Below, in pieces: positions 43,554 through 52,317 of a stretch of DNA of 64,000 nt (the stretch's first letter is position 1; each line of letters starts with the position of its first letter). The translations under genes and the position numbers were made by a program. Origin of the DNA: Variovorax ginsengisoli (GTDB taxonomy: Bacteria > Pseudomonadota > Gammaproteobacteria > Burkholderiales > Burkholderiaceae_C); NCBI RefSeq assembly GCF_030811835.1, contig NZ_JAUSRO010000010.1:62001-126000 (forward strand), in the 5' to 3' direction. The notes beneath the pieces are model-generated. The model did no database searches and was not told the DNA's origin. It saw only the letters and a program-made list of their open reading frames with translations.

Positions 43554-45430
43554 AGCACGGCCCTCGTCCCGCGCGACGGCTTCCAGCGCATCACTTCGCC
43601 GCGCGTCAGCGACACCAGCACCGTCTCCACGAAGCTGTTGAGCGAGGCATGGCGCGACAGGTAGTGGTGCATCGCGCTGCCGAACAGGAAGGCGCTGCCA
43701 CCGGTGTAGCCGAGTTCGTCGACGGTCAGCGTGACCTCGATGCCACGGCCAAAGGCAATCGGCCCGGCGATCGGGTGGCGGCGCACCACGGCCCGGGTGC
43801 TGACGTTCTGCAACGCCTCGATCTGGCGGCGCACTGCGGGGTCGGTCCCCTGCGGAAAGCGGCTCAGCAGGTCGCGCAACGCGGCGGCAGCCTCACCGCC
43901 GTCGGTGTCGAGCAGCGACAGATAGTTGAGCGACAGCAGGTTCAGCAGCCGCCACGCCACGCCGCCCTCGCGCAGGGCCGTGTGTGGGCGGCTCGGGCCG
44001 GCCATCACCCGCACCGATTGCGTCGGCACACCGGCATCGAGCTTGAACTCGGCCTGCGCGCCGGTGCTGGGCATGAAGACCGGCAGGTCGCGGTTGGTGC
44101 AGCGGGTCTGCACGGCGACCTGCTGAAGAGTTTCGGCATAGGGCGCGTCGTTGGGGTCAACCAGGGAGACGAAGACTTCGCAACCGGTGTAGCCCGAGCG
44201 TGGGCCGTCGCGGCGCGCGGCCTCGCTCGGCAGTCGCGGCTCGCGCCAGATCGTGTAGAAGGCCGGCTGCTGCTGCTGCTGTGCGCTGCGTCGGTGGTCG
44301 GGCGCATAGAGCGGCAGGAAGCGCCGCTCGGTGCCGTCGGCGGTATAGCCCTGCATCCCCACCACGTCGTAGACCTCGTAGTCCAGCGGCGCGGTGCGTT
44401 CGGGCACAACGTGGAATTCGCAGTTGCCTTCGGTGACCTGGATGCGGTCGGCCCGCTTGGGGAACAGGTTGATGGCCGGCACGCAGTTCAAACAGAAGTT
44501 GCCAGCCGACACCGCGCCTTCCAGGCCGATGCCGGGTTGGGCGAACAGCAGCGTGATCTCGACGACCTGGCCGGCGATGGCCTGGATGGCGCGTTGCACG
44601 CCCTCCAGGTCGACGAACAGAAAACGCTCGGGAAAGGCGAAGTATTCCTGAAGCAGCCGGGTACCCGCGAAGCCGCGCAGGGTCGGTGGCAGCATCGCTT
44701 CTTCATCCGTGTAGCCCACCGCCTGTAGCGCAGAGGCCGGCAACAGCGTCCGTCGGCCGTCGCCAGCGCGGCCCGGCGGGCCGATCAGCACGCCCACCGC
44801 TGCACCGAAGATCAGCTCGTGCAACTGCATGGCCGTCTCGGTCTGGCCGGCCAGATAGAAGCGCAGTGTGTCGGGTTGCAGCTGGGCGAGCGCCATGCCG
44901 GCGGGCAACTGCAGCTGGATGCGCACGCCGGCGCGCGGCCGCCGCGGCAGGTGCAGGCCGGCGATGTTGAGCTCCGACATGTTCAGGAAATACTCGGCCG
45001 AGACGGTCGTCAAGGGCGACAGCTGCACCGGCTGCCCGGTGCGGAATTCGCAGCGGTTCTTCGAGGCGGCGCTGGCGGGCCCGATCAGTGGCGTCTCGCG
45101 CGCAAGCACCGGGCCGGTGAGCAGGTTGGGGTCGGGCACCGGGGTGATCTGGGCCACCAGCATGGCAGGCACCGGCGCCAGGAAGTTCGGGTAGATCAGC
45201 TCCAGCAGACGGTGCGAGAAGCGCGGGAATTCCGCGTCCTGCTTGAGCTGCACACGCGCTGCGAGGAAGGCACAGCCCTCGAGGAGCCGCTCGATGTAGG
45301 GGTCGGTGACCTCCAGGCCTTCCATGCCCAGGCGCGCGGCGATCTTTGGAAATTCCTGGGCGAACTCGCCCCCGAGCTCGCGCAGGTAACGCAGCTCCTG
45401 GTTGTAGTAGCGCAGAAGACGGGGGTCCAT
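43550..45430 (-). CDS. tssF: T6SS baseplate protein TssF
   Basis: A 626-residue protein. The start at the ATG at 45430 gives the classical N-terminus MDPRLLRYYNQELRYLRELG and EFPKIAARLG, with DPYIERLLEGCAFLAARVQL. Other conserved parts include LELIYPNFLAPVPAMLVAQI, YEVYDVVGMQGYT and HHYLSRHASLNSFVETVL near the end. TssF is the main wedge protein (VipA-type baseplate). It lies 16 bp after tssE. Confidence 0.97.
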   Translation of the reverse strand: MDPRLLRYYNQELRYLRELGGEFAQEFPKIAARLGMEGLEVTDPYIERLLEGCAFLAARVQLKQDAEFPRFSHRLLELIYPNFLAPVPAMLVAQITPVPDPNLLTGPVLARETPLIGPASAASKNRCEFRTGQPVQLSPLTTVSAEYFLNMSELNIAGLHLPRRPRAGVRIQLQLPAGMALAQLQPDTLRFYLAGQTETAMQLHELIFGAAVGVLIGPPGRAGDGRRTLLPASALQAVGYTDEEAMLPPTLRGFAGTRLLQEYFAFPERFLFVDLEGVQRAIQAIAGQVVEITLLFAQPGIGLEGAVSAGNFCLNCVPAINLFPKRADRIQVTEGNCEFHVVPERTAPLDYEVYDVVGMQGYTADGTERRFLPLYAPDHRRSAQQQQQPAFYTIWREPRLPSEAARRDGPRSGYTGCEVFVSLVDPNDAPYAETLQQVAVQTRCTNRDLPVFMPSTGAQAEFKLDAGVPTQSVRVMAGPSRPHTALREGGVAWRLLNLLSLNYLSLLDTDGGEAAAALRDLLSRFPQGTDPAVRRQIEALQNVSTRAVVRRHPIAGPIAFGRGIEVTLTVDELGYTGGSAFLFGSAMHHYLSRHASLNSFVETVLVSLTRGEVMRWKPSRGTRAVL

Positions 45431-45446
45431 GGCCTGCCTCAGTGCC

Positions 45447-45974
45447 TCATCCGCGCAACTCGCGCACCCGGGTGCTGCCGGTCTCGACGTCCACGTCGGC
45501 GGCCAGCAGGAGTTCGAGCGGCACCGGCTGGCTCCACATCTGGCCGCGAATGACCAGCTGCAGCGTGTTGTGGTGGCTGGCGTGGTCGATCTTGACTTCC
45601 ACACTGAGCGTTTGCGGATCGATCCGCGGCTCGAAGGCCTTGATCGCATCGCCCACCTCGCGCTCGATCGCCCGGGTGTTCATGCTCGATAGGGTGACGC
45701 CGGCGAAAGCCGGCATGCCGTAGTTGAGGACCGAGCCGCGCGCATGCGGCGCGGACTTCCACAGCGCAATCTCTTCGCTGCGGCTGGAGTTCGGCTCGGG
45801 CTCGGGGCGGATGGCGTTGAACAGCCAGGACAGGTCGCGCAGCACCGCTGCGCGCAGCTGCTGGCGCGTCAGCGCGCGCGCATCCAGGGCTTCCGTGCGC
45901 AGGGCGGGTTCCTGATCGATCAGCCGGTCCAGCAACGAGGGTTGCAGGCGATCGCGCGAGTTCAGCTCAGCCAT
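45447..45974 (-). CDS. tssE: T6SS baseplate protein TssE (gp25-like)
   Basis: A 175-residue gp25-family protein. The family core is RGSVLNYGMPAFAGVTLSS, followed by AIKAFEPRIDPQTLSVEV and a C-terminal strand PLELLLAADVDVETG. TssE attaches the first sheath ring to the baseplate. It overlaps tagJ by 8 nt. A GNRA-looped palindrome at 45699-45714 falls inside the conserved core and seems incidental. Confidence 0.95.
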   Translation of the reverse strand: MAELNSRDRLQPSLLDRLIDQEPALRTEALDARALTRQQLRAAVLRDLSWLFNAIRPEPEPNSSRSEEIALWKSAPHARGSVLNYGMPAFAGVTLSSMNTRAIEREVGDAIKAFEPRIDPQTLSVEVKIDHASHHNTLQLVIRGQMWSQPVPLELLLAADVDVETGSTRVRELRG

Positions 45975-46788
45975 CTGCCTGGCCCGTGGGTTCGAGTTCG
46001 ATCAGCCGCACGCCCAGCATGTCGTGCTCGCCGCCATCGGTCACCAGCACGCGCTGGCCCAGGCCGATGAAGCGCTCGTGGCCGATGTCCTGCCAGTCCG
46101 TGCGTGCGGCCATGAGGATCTGGCCATCGTCGCTGGCCTGCGAGCCGGGGTAGCGGGTCGGGATCATCGCGATGGCTTCACCGCCGTTGGAAAACGACAG
46201 GTTGGCCGGCAGCCAGACCCGGTCGCGCAGGTCCACCGGTGGCTCGATAGCGATGCGGCTCAAACGGTTGAAGGGAATCCAGTAGTACTTGCCGTTGACC
46301 ATGGCCTCCAGCACCGGACCGAGTCGGGAATCCGCATCGGCGATCCATTCGAAGGCGACGCCGTCGATGCGCCCGCGGGCGGCGGGCGCGGCCTCGAAGG
46401 CGCGCCCGGCGAGCTGGGCGGCCAGGTCGGCCTCGCCCTGGCCTGCCTGCAGCAGCGATTCAATCAGCAGGCCCATCCATTCGTCGGGCTGACCGAAGAC
46501 CATCGGCGAGCGGCTGCCTCGGAAGACCGCTGCGCGCAGCAGCTCGCAGCGCAGGGCGTGGCCGACCATCTCGCGCATCGGGGCGGTGGTGGCATCCATG
46601 TCGGCCACCACATTGAGCTGGGTGTGGGCGCGCTCCCACTCGCCCAGCACGCACAGCAGCTGGGCCATGAAGATGCGCAGCTTGGGCGCGGCCGGCTTGG
46701 CCTTGACCGCCGTGGTCAGCGCCACCAGCGCCGCCTGGGGATTGTGGGCGCGTACGGCGGCTTCGGCAGTGGCGAGTGGATCGGTCAT
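45967..46788 (-). CDS. tagJ: T6SS accessory protein TagJ (ImpE/SciE)
   Basis: A 273-residue protein. The N-terminal half is a TPR-like helical region (AEAAVRAHNPQAALVALTTA, RIFMAQLLCVLGEWERAHTQ). The C-terminal half has the ImpE signature: FEWIADADSRLGPVLEAMVN, GKYYWIPFNRLSRI and RDRVWLPANLSFSNGGE. TagJ (HsiE1) binds TssB in some systems and may aid ClpV recruitment. It lies between tssE and the hcp cluster. Confidence 0.93.
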   Translation of the reverse strand: MTDPLATAEAAVRAHNPQAALVALTTAVKAKPAAPKLRIFMAQLLCVLGEWERAHTQLNVVADMDATTAPMREMVGHALRCELLRAAVFRGSRSPMVFGQPDEWMGLLIESLLQAGQGEADLAAQLAGRAFEAAPAARGRIDGVAFEWIADADSRLGPVLEAMVNGKYYWIPFNRLSRIAIEPPVDLRDRVWLPANLSFSNGGEAIAMIPTRYPGSQASDDGQILMAARTDWQDIGHERFIGLGQRVLVTDGGEHDMLGVRLIELEPTGQADG

Positions 46789-46832
46789 GGTGTGCGTGCG
46801 GACGGTGTCGGGGTCAGGGGGATGGGCGGGTT

Positions 46833-47429
46833 TCAGTCCGCAAAAAGCTTCGGATATTCCTTCTTGAGCGTGGCGCTGACATCGATGCGCCGGGCTTCGT
46901 TCAGGGCCTTGAAGGCCTCGAGCACCGCGTCCAGCGACGCCTTGCCGCTCTCCGCGCCCGGCGCGCGTTTGTGCCGCGTGGTCAGCGTTTCCTTGGCCGT
47001 GGGCATGTACTCCACGGCAATCTCGTCGTAGGTGAAAGTCCAGTCTTCCGAGATCGCGCCGGACTTCTCGCCATCATTGATGTCGACCTTGTACTCGGCG
47101 ATGCGCGCATTGTTGAGCGTCAGGGTCAGCTTGAAGCCCGAGTCTTCCGGCGAATCGAGGGTCACGACGGCTCTCAGCCGCACGCCGTGGCGCATCTTGG
47201 TGAGCATCGCGGTGCTGGCCTGGTCCATCACCTTGCTGAAGCTGAACGCCTCGGGCTGCGATTTGCCCCGCGTCAGGCCCAGGCCTCGTGGCGCGGCGCG
47301 ACTCATGTCCCATGCGATGCGCGCGAGCTGGATCTGGCCGCTGTAGGTCTGGTCTGCGGACTCGCCCACCATCGGCAAATTGGTATCTGCGTCGGTGAGT
47401 TGCATGTGCAGGCGAGAGAAAGTGGACAT
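46833..47429 (-). CDS. Hcp-family tube protein, copy 4 (198 aa)
   Basis: A 198-residue member of the Hcp family and the most divergent of the four adjacent copies. It begins FSRLHMQLTDADTNLPMVGE and has LARIAWDMSRAAPR, EAFSFSKVMDQASTAMLTKM and a late DWTFTYDEIAVEYMPTA strand. A charged tail of about 40 residues follows (KRAPGAESGKASLDA onwards, ending KKEYPKLFAD). The tail could reach into the tube lumen or carry cargo. It starts 6 bp after the previous hcp gene. Confidence 0.85.
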   Translation of the reverse strand: MSTFSRLHMQLTDADTNLPMVGESADQTYSGQIQLARIAWDMSRAAPRGLGLTRGKSQPEAFSFSKVMDQASTAMLTKMRHGVRLRAVVTLDSPEDSGFKLTLTLNNARIAEYKVDINDGEKSGAISEDWTFTYDEIAVEYMPTAKETLTTRHKRAPGAESGKASLDAVLEAFKALNEARRIDVSATLKKEYPKLFAD

Positions 47430-47435
47430 GGCGTA

Positions 47436-47951
47436 TCAGGCGGTCTTGCCCGCTTCTTTCTCGGAAGTGGGAACCTCGGCTGTCGTTGCACGGCCGCGGA
47501 CCTTCTTGATCGGGTCGTAGCTGCGGTAGCTGAGGGTGGCCGATGTCGTATACGAAATCGTCAGGTCTTCGGACAGCGAGACCGACTTTCCTTTGTCTTC
47601 GGCGCTCATCGAAATCCGGTCGATGTGGCAGCCGAGCATGCGAATCTCAAGCACCGCATCGATCTTGTCCACGCTGCCGCGGCTGGCCGGGTCGATGAAA
47701 CGCAGGGTGGCCGTGAAAGGTTTGTCTTCCCGCATCATCTCGCGCAGCACGGTGCTGGAGCGGTCGAACTCCTTCTTGATGCGCATGGCCTTTGCGTCGA
47801 TCTTGGTGACCGGGTCGTCGGTCGCCTTTTCCTCGGTCTTGGCATCGACGCTCCAGGAAAAAGACTCCACGACGATGTGATCACGATAGCCCGCGACCTG
47901 GGCCTCCCCAGGCGCGCCCTTGATCTCAAGCAACATCAGCGAAACGGCCAT
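47436..47951 (-). CDS. hcp: Hcp-family tube protein, copy 3 (171 aa)
   Basis: A 171-residue Hcp-like protein. Landmarks are LMLLEIKGAPGEAQVAGYRD, IVVESFSWSVDAKTEEK, a DRSSTVLREMMREDKPF loop-helix and the C-terminal LTISYTTSATLSYRSYDP. The extended loop and single alpha helix are those of the hexameric tube protein. It lies 39 bp after copy 2. Sequence differs clearly from copies 1 and 2, so it is not a recent duplicate. Confidence 0.88.
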   Translation of the reverse strand: MAVSLMLLEIKGAPGEAQVAGYRDHIVVESFSWSVDAKTEEKATDDPVTKIDAKAMRIKKEFDRSSTVLREMMREDKPFTATLRFIDPASRGSVDKIDAVLEIRMLGCHIDRISMSAEDKGKSVSLSEDLTISYTTSATLSYRSYDPIKKVRGRATTAEVPTSEKEAGKTA

Positions 47952-47990
47952 GGCAGTCAGTCCGTGGTGCGCCTGGACCGGGTGCCGGGA

Positions 47991-48524
47991 TCACGAGAAT
48001 TTGACCACCGCGTCGGTCACCGAGGTCTGCATCGTCGCGATGCTCCACGGGAAGCTCAGCTCCGCGGAGACCAGCGTGCCATCGTTGTTCTGCGCCTTGT
48101 AGCCGACCGAGACCTCCTTGAAGACCATGTCGACGTCCTGCATCACTCTGCCGTCTTCGCTGCCCCTGGTGGACACCTTGGTGATGAAGACGCTGGCCAT
48201 GGCGATCTGGAAGAACTGCTCGGCCTTGTCACCACCGGTCATCTTCAGCATGTCGACGTAGACCTTGGCGAAGGACTTGCCCTGGACGATCTTGGTCAGG
48301 ATCGCCGCCGACGAGGTGTCCCACGAATGGGTGATCGTCAGCGCCCCCGGCTTGGGTTTGCCCACGGCAGCGCCGGTGCCGCTGAGGTTGCTGTGATCGG
48401 CCTCGATATTCCAACTCCAGTCGCTGATTTCGATCCAGCCCTTGGCGCCGGAACGCACGGACTGCGGGGATTCGCCTTCAGGCACGTCGGCGGCGCCGAA
48501 AAGAATAAAGCTATTTCCAGACAT
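47991..48524 (-). CDS. hcp: Hcp-family tube protein, copy 2 (177 aa)
   Basis: A 177-residue Hcp. It shares with copy 1 the segment KGWIEISDW, an N-terminal GNSFILF, the DTSSAAILTKIVQGKSF helix region and a final beta strand. The late sequence is VGYKAQNNDGTLVSAELSFP. It lies 57 bp after copy 1. Together they look like a diverged paralogue pair. Confidence 0.92.
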   Translation of the reverse strand: MSGNSFILFGAADVPEGESPQSVRSGAKGWIEISDWSWNIEADHSNLSGTGAAVGKPKPGALTITHSWDTSSAAILTKIVQGKSFAKVYVDMLKMTGGDKAEQFFQIAMASVFITKVSTRGSEDGRVMQDVDMVFKEVSVGYKAQNNDGTLVSAELSFPWSIATMQTSVTDAVVKFS

Positions 48525-48581
48525 GATGGGTTCCTCTGAAATTCATCGGGGTAAAAATGACTCGGCAGACGCGGGCGTCGA

Positions 48582-49157
48582 TCAATCCGAGTCCGCCTTG
48601 AGGTTCAGCGTGATGCCGGATTGCAGCGTGCTGGCGGCGACATTCCAGCCAAATTCCCGGATCTTTGCTTCCAGCGTGCCGGGCTTGCCGGTACCGCCCG
48701 CTTCGGCGTTGAGCTGGCGCTTGTAGCCGATCTGGATCGCCTTGAAGACGAACTCCACGTCCTGCGTTACAGCGCCGTCGTTGCCGCCCTTGCTGGCTAT
48801 CTTGGTGATGAAGCCATCGGTCATCTTCACGCCGAAGAAAACCTCGGGCTTGCCGTCCGAAGCCCCGGTCGACTTGAGCATGTGCAAGACGATCGTGTTG
48901 AAGCTGGTGCCCAGCACGATGTTCTTCATGATGACCGGCGAGGAACGGTCGAAGTTGTGCGTGAAGCTGAACACGCTCGGCTTGGCAACCCCAACCGAAG
49001 CGCCCGTGCCCTTCAAGAAGTTGGTACCGGCTTCGACGTCGAAACCCCAGTCGCTGATTTCCAGCCAACCCTTGGAGGCAAGGTGCGTCGACTGCAGCGA
49101 CTCTCCGGGGATTACTTTTCCGTCGGAGGCGAATTTGATGAATGCATTTCCAGGCAT
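48582..49157 (-). CDS. hcp: Hcp-family tube protein, copy 1 (191 aa)
   Basis: A 191-residue Hcp and the first after tssC, the standard place for the main tube protein. Landmarks are MPGNAFIKFASDGKVIPGES, KGWLEISDWGFDVEA, DRSSPVIMKNIVLGTSF and a late FVFKAIQIGYKRQ. It has a C-terminal extension with a GGTGKPGTLEAKIREFGWN segment that copy 2 lacks. The gene follows tssC by 53 bp. Confidence 0.93.
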   Translation of the reverse strand: MPGNAFIKFASDGKVIPGESLQSTHLASKGWLEISDWGFDVEAGTNFLKGTGASVGVAKPSVFSFTHNFDRSSPVIMKNIVLGTSFNTIVLHMLKSTGASDGKPEVFFGVKMTDGFITKIASKGGNDGAVTQDVEFVFKAIQIGYKRQLNAEAGGTGKPGTLEAKIREFGWNVAASTLQSGITLNLKADSD

Positions 49158-49210
49158 GGAAGATCTCCAGTGTGTGTTTCAGCGAAGTGAACGTTGGGTG
49201 GTGCGCGAGC

Positions 49211-50704
49211 TCAGGACTTTTCGGATGGCAGCTTGGAGACCAGGCGCAGAGACACCGACAGGCCTTCGAGCTGGTAGTGCGGCTTCAGGAAGAACTTGGA
49301 CTGGTAGTAGCCCGGTGCGCCCTCGACCTCTTCGACCACCACCTCGGCGGCGGCCAGCGGGCGGCGTGCCTTGGTGTCTTCGCTGGAGTTGGCCGGGTCG
49401 CCGTCGACATAGCTGCCGATCCAGTTGTTGAGCCAGCGCTCCATCTCGTCGCGGGACTTGAACGAGCCGACCTTGTCGCGGACCATGCACTTGAGGTAAT
49501 GGGCAAAGCGATTGCAGGCAAACAGGTAGGGCAGGCGGGCGGCCAGCGCGGCATTGGCCGTGGCGTCGGGGTCGTCGTACTCGGTCGGCTTCTGCAGCGA
49601 CTGCGCACCGATGAAGGCGGCGAAGTCGGAATTCTTGCGATGGATCATCGCCAGGAAGCCGTTCTTCGACAGCTCGGCTTCGCGACGGTCGGAGATCGCG
49701 ATCTCGGTGGGGCACTTCATGTCCACGCCGCCATCGTCGGTCGGGAACGTGTGGGTGGGCAGGTTCTCGACGGCGCCGCCCGATTCGATGCCGCGGATGC
49801 GCGAGCACCATCCGTAGACCTTGAACGAGCGGTTGATGTTGGTGGCCATCGCGTACGCGGCGTTGCACCAGCTGTACTTGTCGTGGTCGGCACCGACCGT
49901 GTCTTCCTCGAAATTGAAGGCATCCACGGGGCTGGTCTTGGCGCCGTAGGGAATGCGGCCCAGGAAGCGGGGCATGCACATCGCCAGGTAACGCGCGTCG
50001 TCCGACTCGCGCAGCGAGCGCCAGGCCGCGTACTCGGGCGTGGTGAAGATTTTGGTCAGGTCGCGCGGATTGGCCAGCTCGCCCCAGGAATCCATCTGCA
50101 TCACGGTGGGCGCTGCGCCGGTGATGAAGGGCGCGTGGGCCGATGCGGCGATCTTGGCCATCTCGCCGAGCAGTTCGACGTCGGGCGGTGAATGGTCGAA
50201 GTGGTAGTCGCCGACGATGGCGCCGAAGGGCTCGCCGCCGAACTGGCCGTACTCTTCTTCGTAGAGCTTCTTGAACAACGGCGACTGGTCCCAGGCCGTG
50301 CCCTTGTAGCGCTTGAGCGTCTTGCCCAGGTCCTGCTTGGAGATCGACATCACGCGGATCTTCAGCTGCTCGTCGGTCTCGGTGTTGCTGACCATGTAGT
50401 GCAGGCCGCGCCAGGCCGATTCCAGCTTCTGGTAATCGGCATGGTGCAGGATCAGGTTGACCTGCTCGGAGAGCTTGCGATCGAGCGCGGCGATCATGGC
50501 CTCGATGCTGGCGACGGTATCGGTGCTGATGAGCTTGACGTCGGCCAAGGCCTGCTGCGCCAGCACCTGCACCGCCGATTCGACCGCCGATTTGGCCTCG
50601 TCGGATTTGGGCTTGAATTCCTTCGACAGCAGCGCCGCGAAGTCGTTGCCTTCGAAAGTGACGCCGGCCAGAGCGCTGTCTGCCCGTACTGCTTGTTCAG
50701 CCAT
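49211..50704 (-). CDS. tssC: T6SS sheath large subunit TssC
   Basis: A 497-residue TssC of normal length. Diagnostic segments are NLILHHADYQKLESAWRGLH, YMVSNTETDEQLKIRVM, AHAPFITGAAPTVMQMDSWG, MPRFLGRIPYGAKTSPVD and ERWLNNWIGSYVDGDP. With TssB it forms the contractile sheath. It follows tssB by 18 bp. Compare the TssB-TssC-like fusion at 22907-24454. Confidence 0.97.
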   Translation of the reverse strand: MAEQAVRADSALAGVTFEGNDFAALLSKEFKPKSDEAKSAVESAVQVLAQQALADVKLISTDTVASIEAMIAALDRKLSEQVNLILHHADYQKLESAWRGLHYMVSNTETDEQLKIRVMSISKQDLGKTLKRYKGTAWDQSPLFKKLYEEEYGQFGGEPFGAIVGDYHFDHSPPDVELLGEMAKIAASAHAPFITGAAPTVMQMDSWGELANPRDLTKIFTTPEYAAWRSLRESDDARYLAMCMPRFLGRIPYGAKTSPVDAFNFEEDTVGADHDKYSWCNAAYAMATNINRSFKVYGWCSRIRGIESGGAVENLPTHTFPTDDGGVDMKCPTEIAISDRREAELSKNGFLAMIHRKNSDFAAFIGAQSLQKPTEYDDPDATANAALAARLPYLFACNRFAHYLKCMVRDKVGSFKSRDEMERWLNNWIGSYVDGDPANSSEDTKARRPLAAAEVVVEEVEGAPGYYQSKFFLKPHYQLEGLSVSLRLVSKLPSEKS

Positions 50705-50722
50705 GTGGAAGCTCCTGTGGGG

Positions 50723-51223
50723 TCAGTGGGTGTCGCCAGGCTTGGCCGAGGCGGTCAGGGTCTTCAGCAAGGCCGGGTCGTTGAGCACCTTATTGATGAG
50801 TTCTTCCGCACCGCCCTTGCCGTCCATGTAGGTGACCAGGTTGGACAGCTGGTTGCGTGCTTCGAGCAGCTTGTTCAGGCCTTCGACCTTGGTGGCCACG
50901 GCCGCCGGTGAGAAGTCGTCCATGTTCTCGAAGGTCAGGTCGACCGAAAGGCTGCCTTCGCCCGTCAGCGTGTTGGGCACGGTGAACGCCACCCGGGGCT
51001 TCATCGCTTTCATGCGGGTGTCGAAGTTGTCGATGTCGAATTCGAGGAACTTGCGGTCGGCCACCGGCGGCAGCGGATCTTCCGGCTTGCCGGCCAGGTC
51101 TGCCATGACGCCCATGACGAACGGCAACTGGATCTTCTTTTCGGCGCCGTAGAGCTCGACGTCGTATTCGATCTGGACACGAGGCGCGCGGTTGCGCGCG
51201 ATGAATTTCTGGCTGCTACCCAT
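50723..51223 (-). CDS. tssB: T6SS sheath small subunit TssB
   Basis: A 166-residue TssB. The N-terminal SSQKFIARNRAPRVQIEYDV and VELYGAEKKIQLPFVMGVMA are typical, followed by KFLEFDIDNFDTRMKAMKPR and LTFENMDDFSPAAVATKVEG. A C-terminal helix is present that in other systems is the ClpV-binding site region. It lies 65 bp after tssA, the largest gap in the early part of the operon. Confidence 0.97.
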   Translation of the reverse strand: MGSSQKFIARNRAPRVQIEYDVELYGAEKKIQLPFVMGVMADLAGKPEDPLPPVADRKFLEFDIDNFDTRMKAMKPRVAFTVPNTLTGEGSLSVDLTFENMDDFSPAAVATKVEGLNKLLEARNQLSNLVTYMDGKGGAEELINKVLNDPALLKTLTASAKPGDTH

Positions 51224-51288
51224 GGTGAATCTCCGCTATGACTGGAACAGGAAAAAAAGAAAAGCAAGGCTGCATCGCATCCTCCGCA

Positions 51289-52317
51289 TCATTCGTTGTC
51301 CAGGCTTGATGGATCGATGCCCAGGACCCGCGCGACATCGCGCATGGAGTCGGGTGCGAAATCCTTGATCAGCTGGAGGAAGTTCTTGTCGATGAGTCGC
51401 TCTGCGCGCCGCAGCAGCAACTGGGCGGGGTTGGTCGGCTCGCTGCGTTCGAGATAGGCGCACACCAGCTGGATCGCGCGGACCGCATCCTGGCGGCTCT
51501 CCACGCTGTGCACGCCGCCAGCAGCGCGCCGACCTGCCGACAGGGCGGTACCGTCTGGCGATCCGGCTTCATCGTCGCCGCCGACCTCGTCTGCAACAGC
51601 CTCGTCGTCCGAGGGCAGCAGCGACTGCACACCGGTGAGCATCAGGCGCAGTTGCTTGATGTCGACCGCGCTGTCCATGCCGAAGCGATCGTTCATCAGC
51701 GACTGCAGGTCCTTCAGGCTGGCGAGTGCTTCGGCGACGCAGACCCGCAGGCGTTCGGCAAGATCGGGGTTGTCGGCGATCTGGCCTTGGATCTGGCCCG
51801 GCGTGGACATGGCCTCGTCCTGGCGCGCGGGCAGGCGGTCGAGCGCGATCTCGACGTCTCGCATGCGCAGACCGCCCAGGCGTCGGTCCGCCAACAGCGG
51901 CGACTGGCGGATGTCGCCGAGCATGCCGTCGAGGGAATCCAGCGTGCCAAGGGTGCTGATGCGGGCGAAGATGTCGCCGTCGTCAGGATCAGGCCGGGGA
52001 TGCAGGGTGTCCCAGAAGCGCTCCAGCAGGCCGTGCAGCAGGAAGAGTCCGCTGGCCAGCCCTTCGAGGCCTTCGAGGTGGACCATCGCGCGGGTCCAGA
52101 GCATGGCCGTGCGCAGGTCGCGGTTGCGCTCGAACAGGGATTCGGCGAGCTCGCGGGCGGTGGTCCACGCTGGCGGCTCTGCCGCGCCGAACTGGGTTTC
52201 GGGTCGGCCGTTGGCGGCCTGGCTCAGTTCGAGCGCGGTCGGGTCGTACTCGAGGTCTGCGCCGGTGGTGTCCTCGTCCAGAGGGTCGAGCCACCGTTGG
52301 ATCTGGGCCTTATCCAT
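51289..52317 (-). CDS. tssA: T6SS protein TssA (ImpA_N domain)
   Basis: A 342-residue protein. The ATG at 52317 has GGAG about 9 nt upstream. The ImpA N-terminal domain shows GADLEYDPTALELSQAANG, LFERNRDLRTAMLWTRAMVH and LLERFWDTLHPRPDPDDGD. The C-terminal part has an ILE-rich helix pair with LVCAYLERSEPTNPAQLLL, RRAERLIDKNFLQLIKDFA, as in the short TssA class. TssA primes and caps sheath growth. It is the first gene of the 27-gene T6SS operon and diverges from a response-regulator gene. Confidence 0.95.
   Translation of the reverse strand: MDKAQIQRWLDPLDEDTTGADLEYDPTALELSQAANGRPETQFGAAEPPAWTTARELAESLFERNRDLRTAMLWTRAMVHLEGLEGLASGLFLLHGLLERFWDTLHPRPDPDDGDIFARISTLGTLDSLDGMLGDIRQSPLLADRRLGGLRMRDVEIALDRLPARQDEAMSTPGQIQGQIADNPDLAERLRVCVAEALASLKDLQSLMNDRFGMDSAVDIKQLRLMLTGVQSLLPSDDEAVADEVGGDDEAGSPDGTALSAGRRAAGGVHSVESRQDAVRAIQLVCAYLERSEPTNPAQLLLRRAERLIDKNFLQLIKDFAPDSMRDVARVLGIDPSSLDNE

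Noticed and set aside
45699..45714. GCCGGC-GAAA-GCCGGC hairpin that looks like a dispersed REP-type element
   Set aside because: It encodes part of the conserved TssE/gp25 core (LNYG.P.F.G), so the sequence is explained by protein constraint.
39814..51223. Phage tail-like genes (gp25, VgrG spike, sheath) suggesting a prophage
   Set aside because: ClpV, TssK, TssL, TssM, TssF, TssG and TagH show it is a type VI secretion locus; no integrase, terminase or capsid genes are present.
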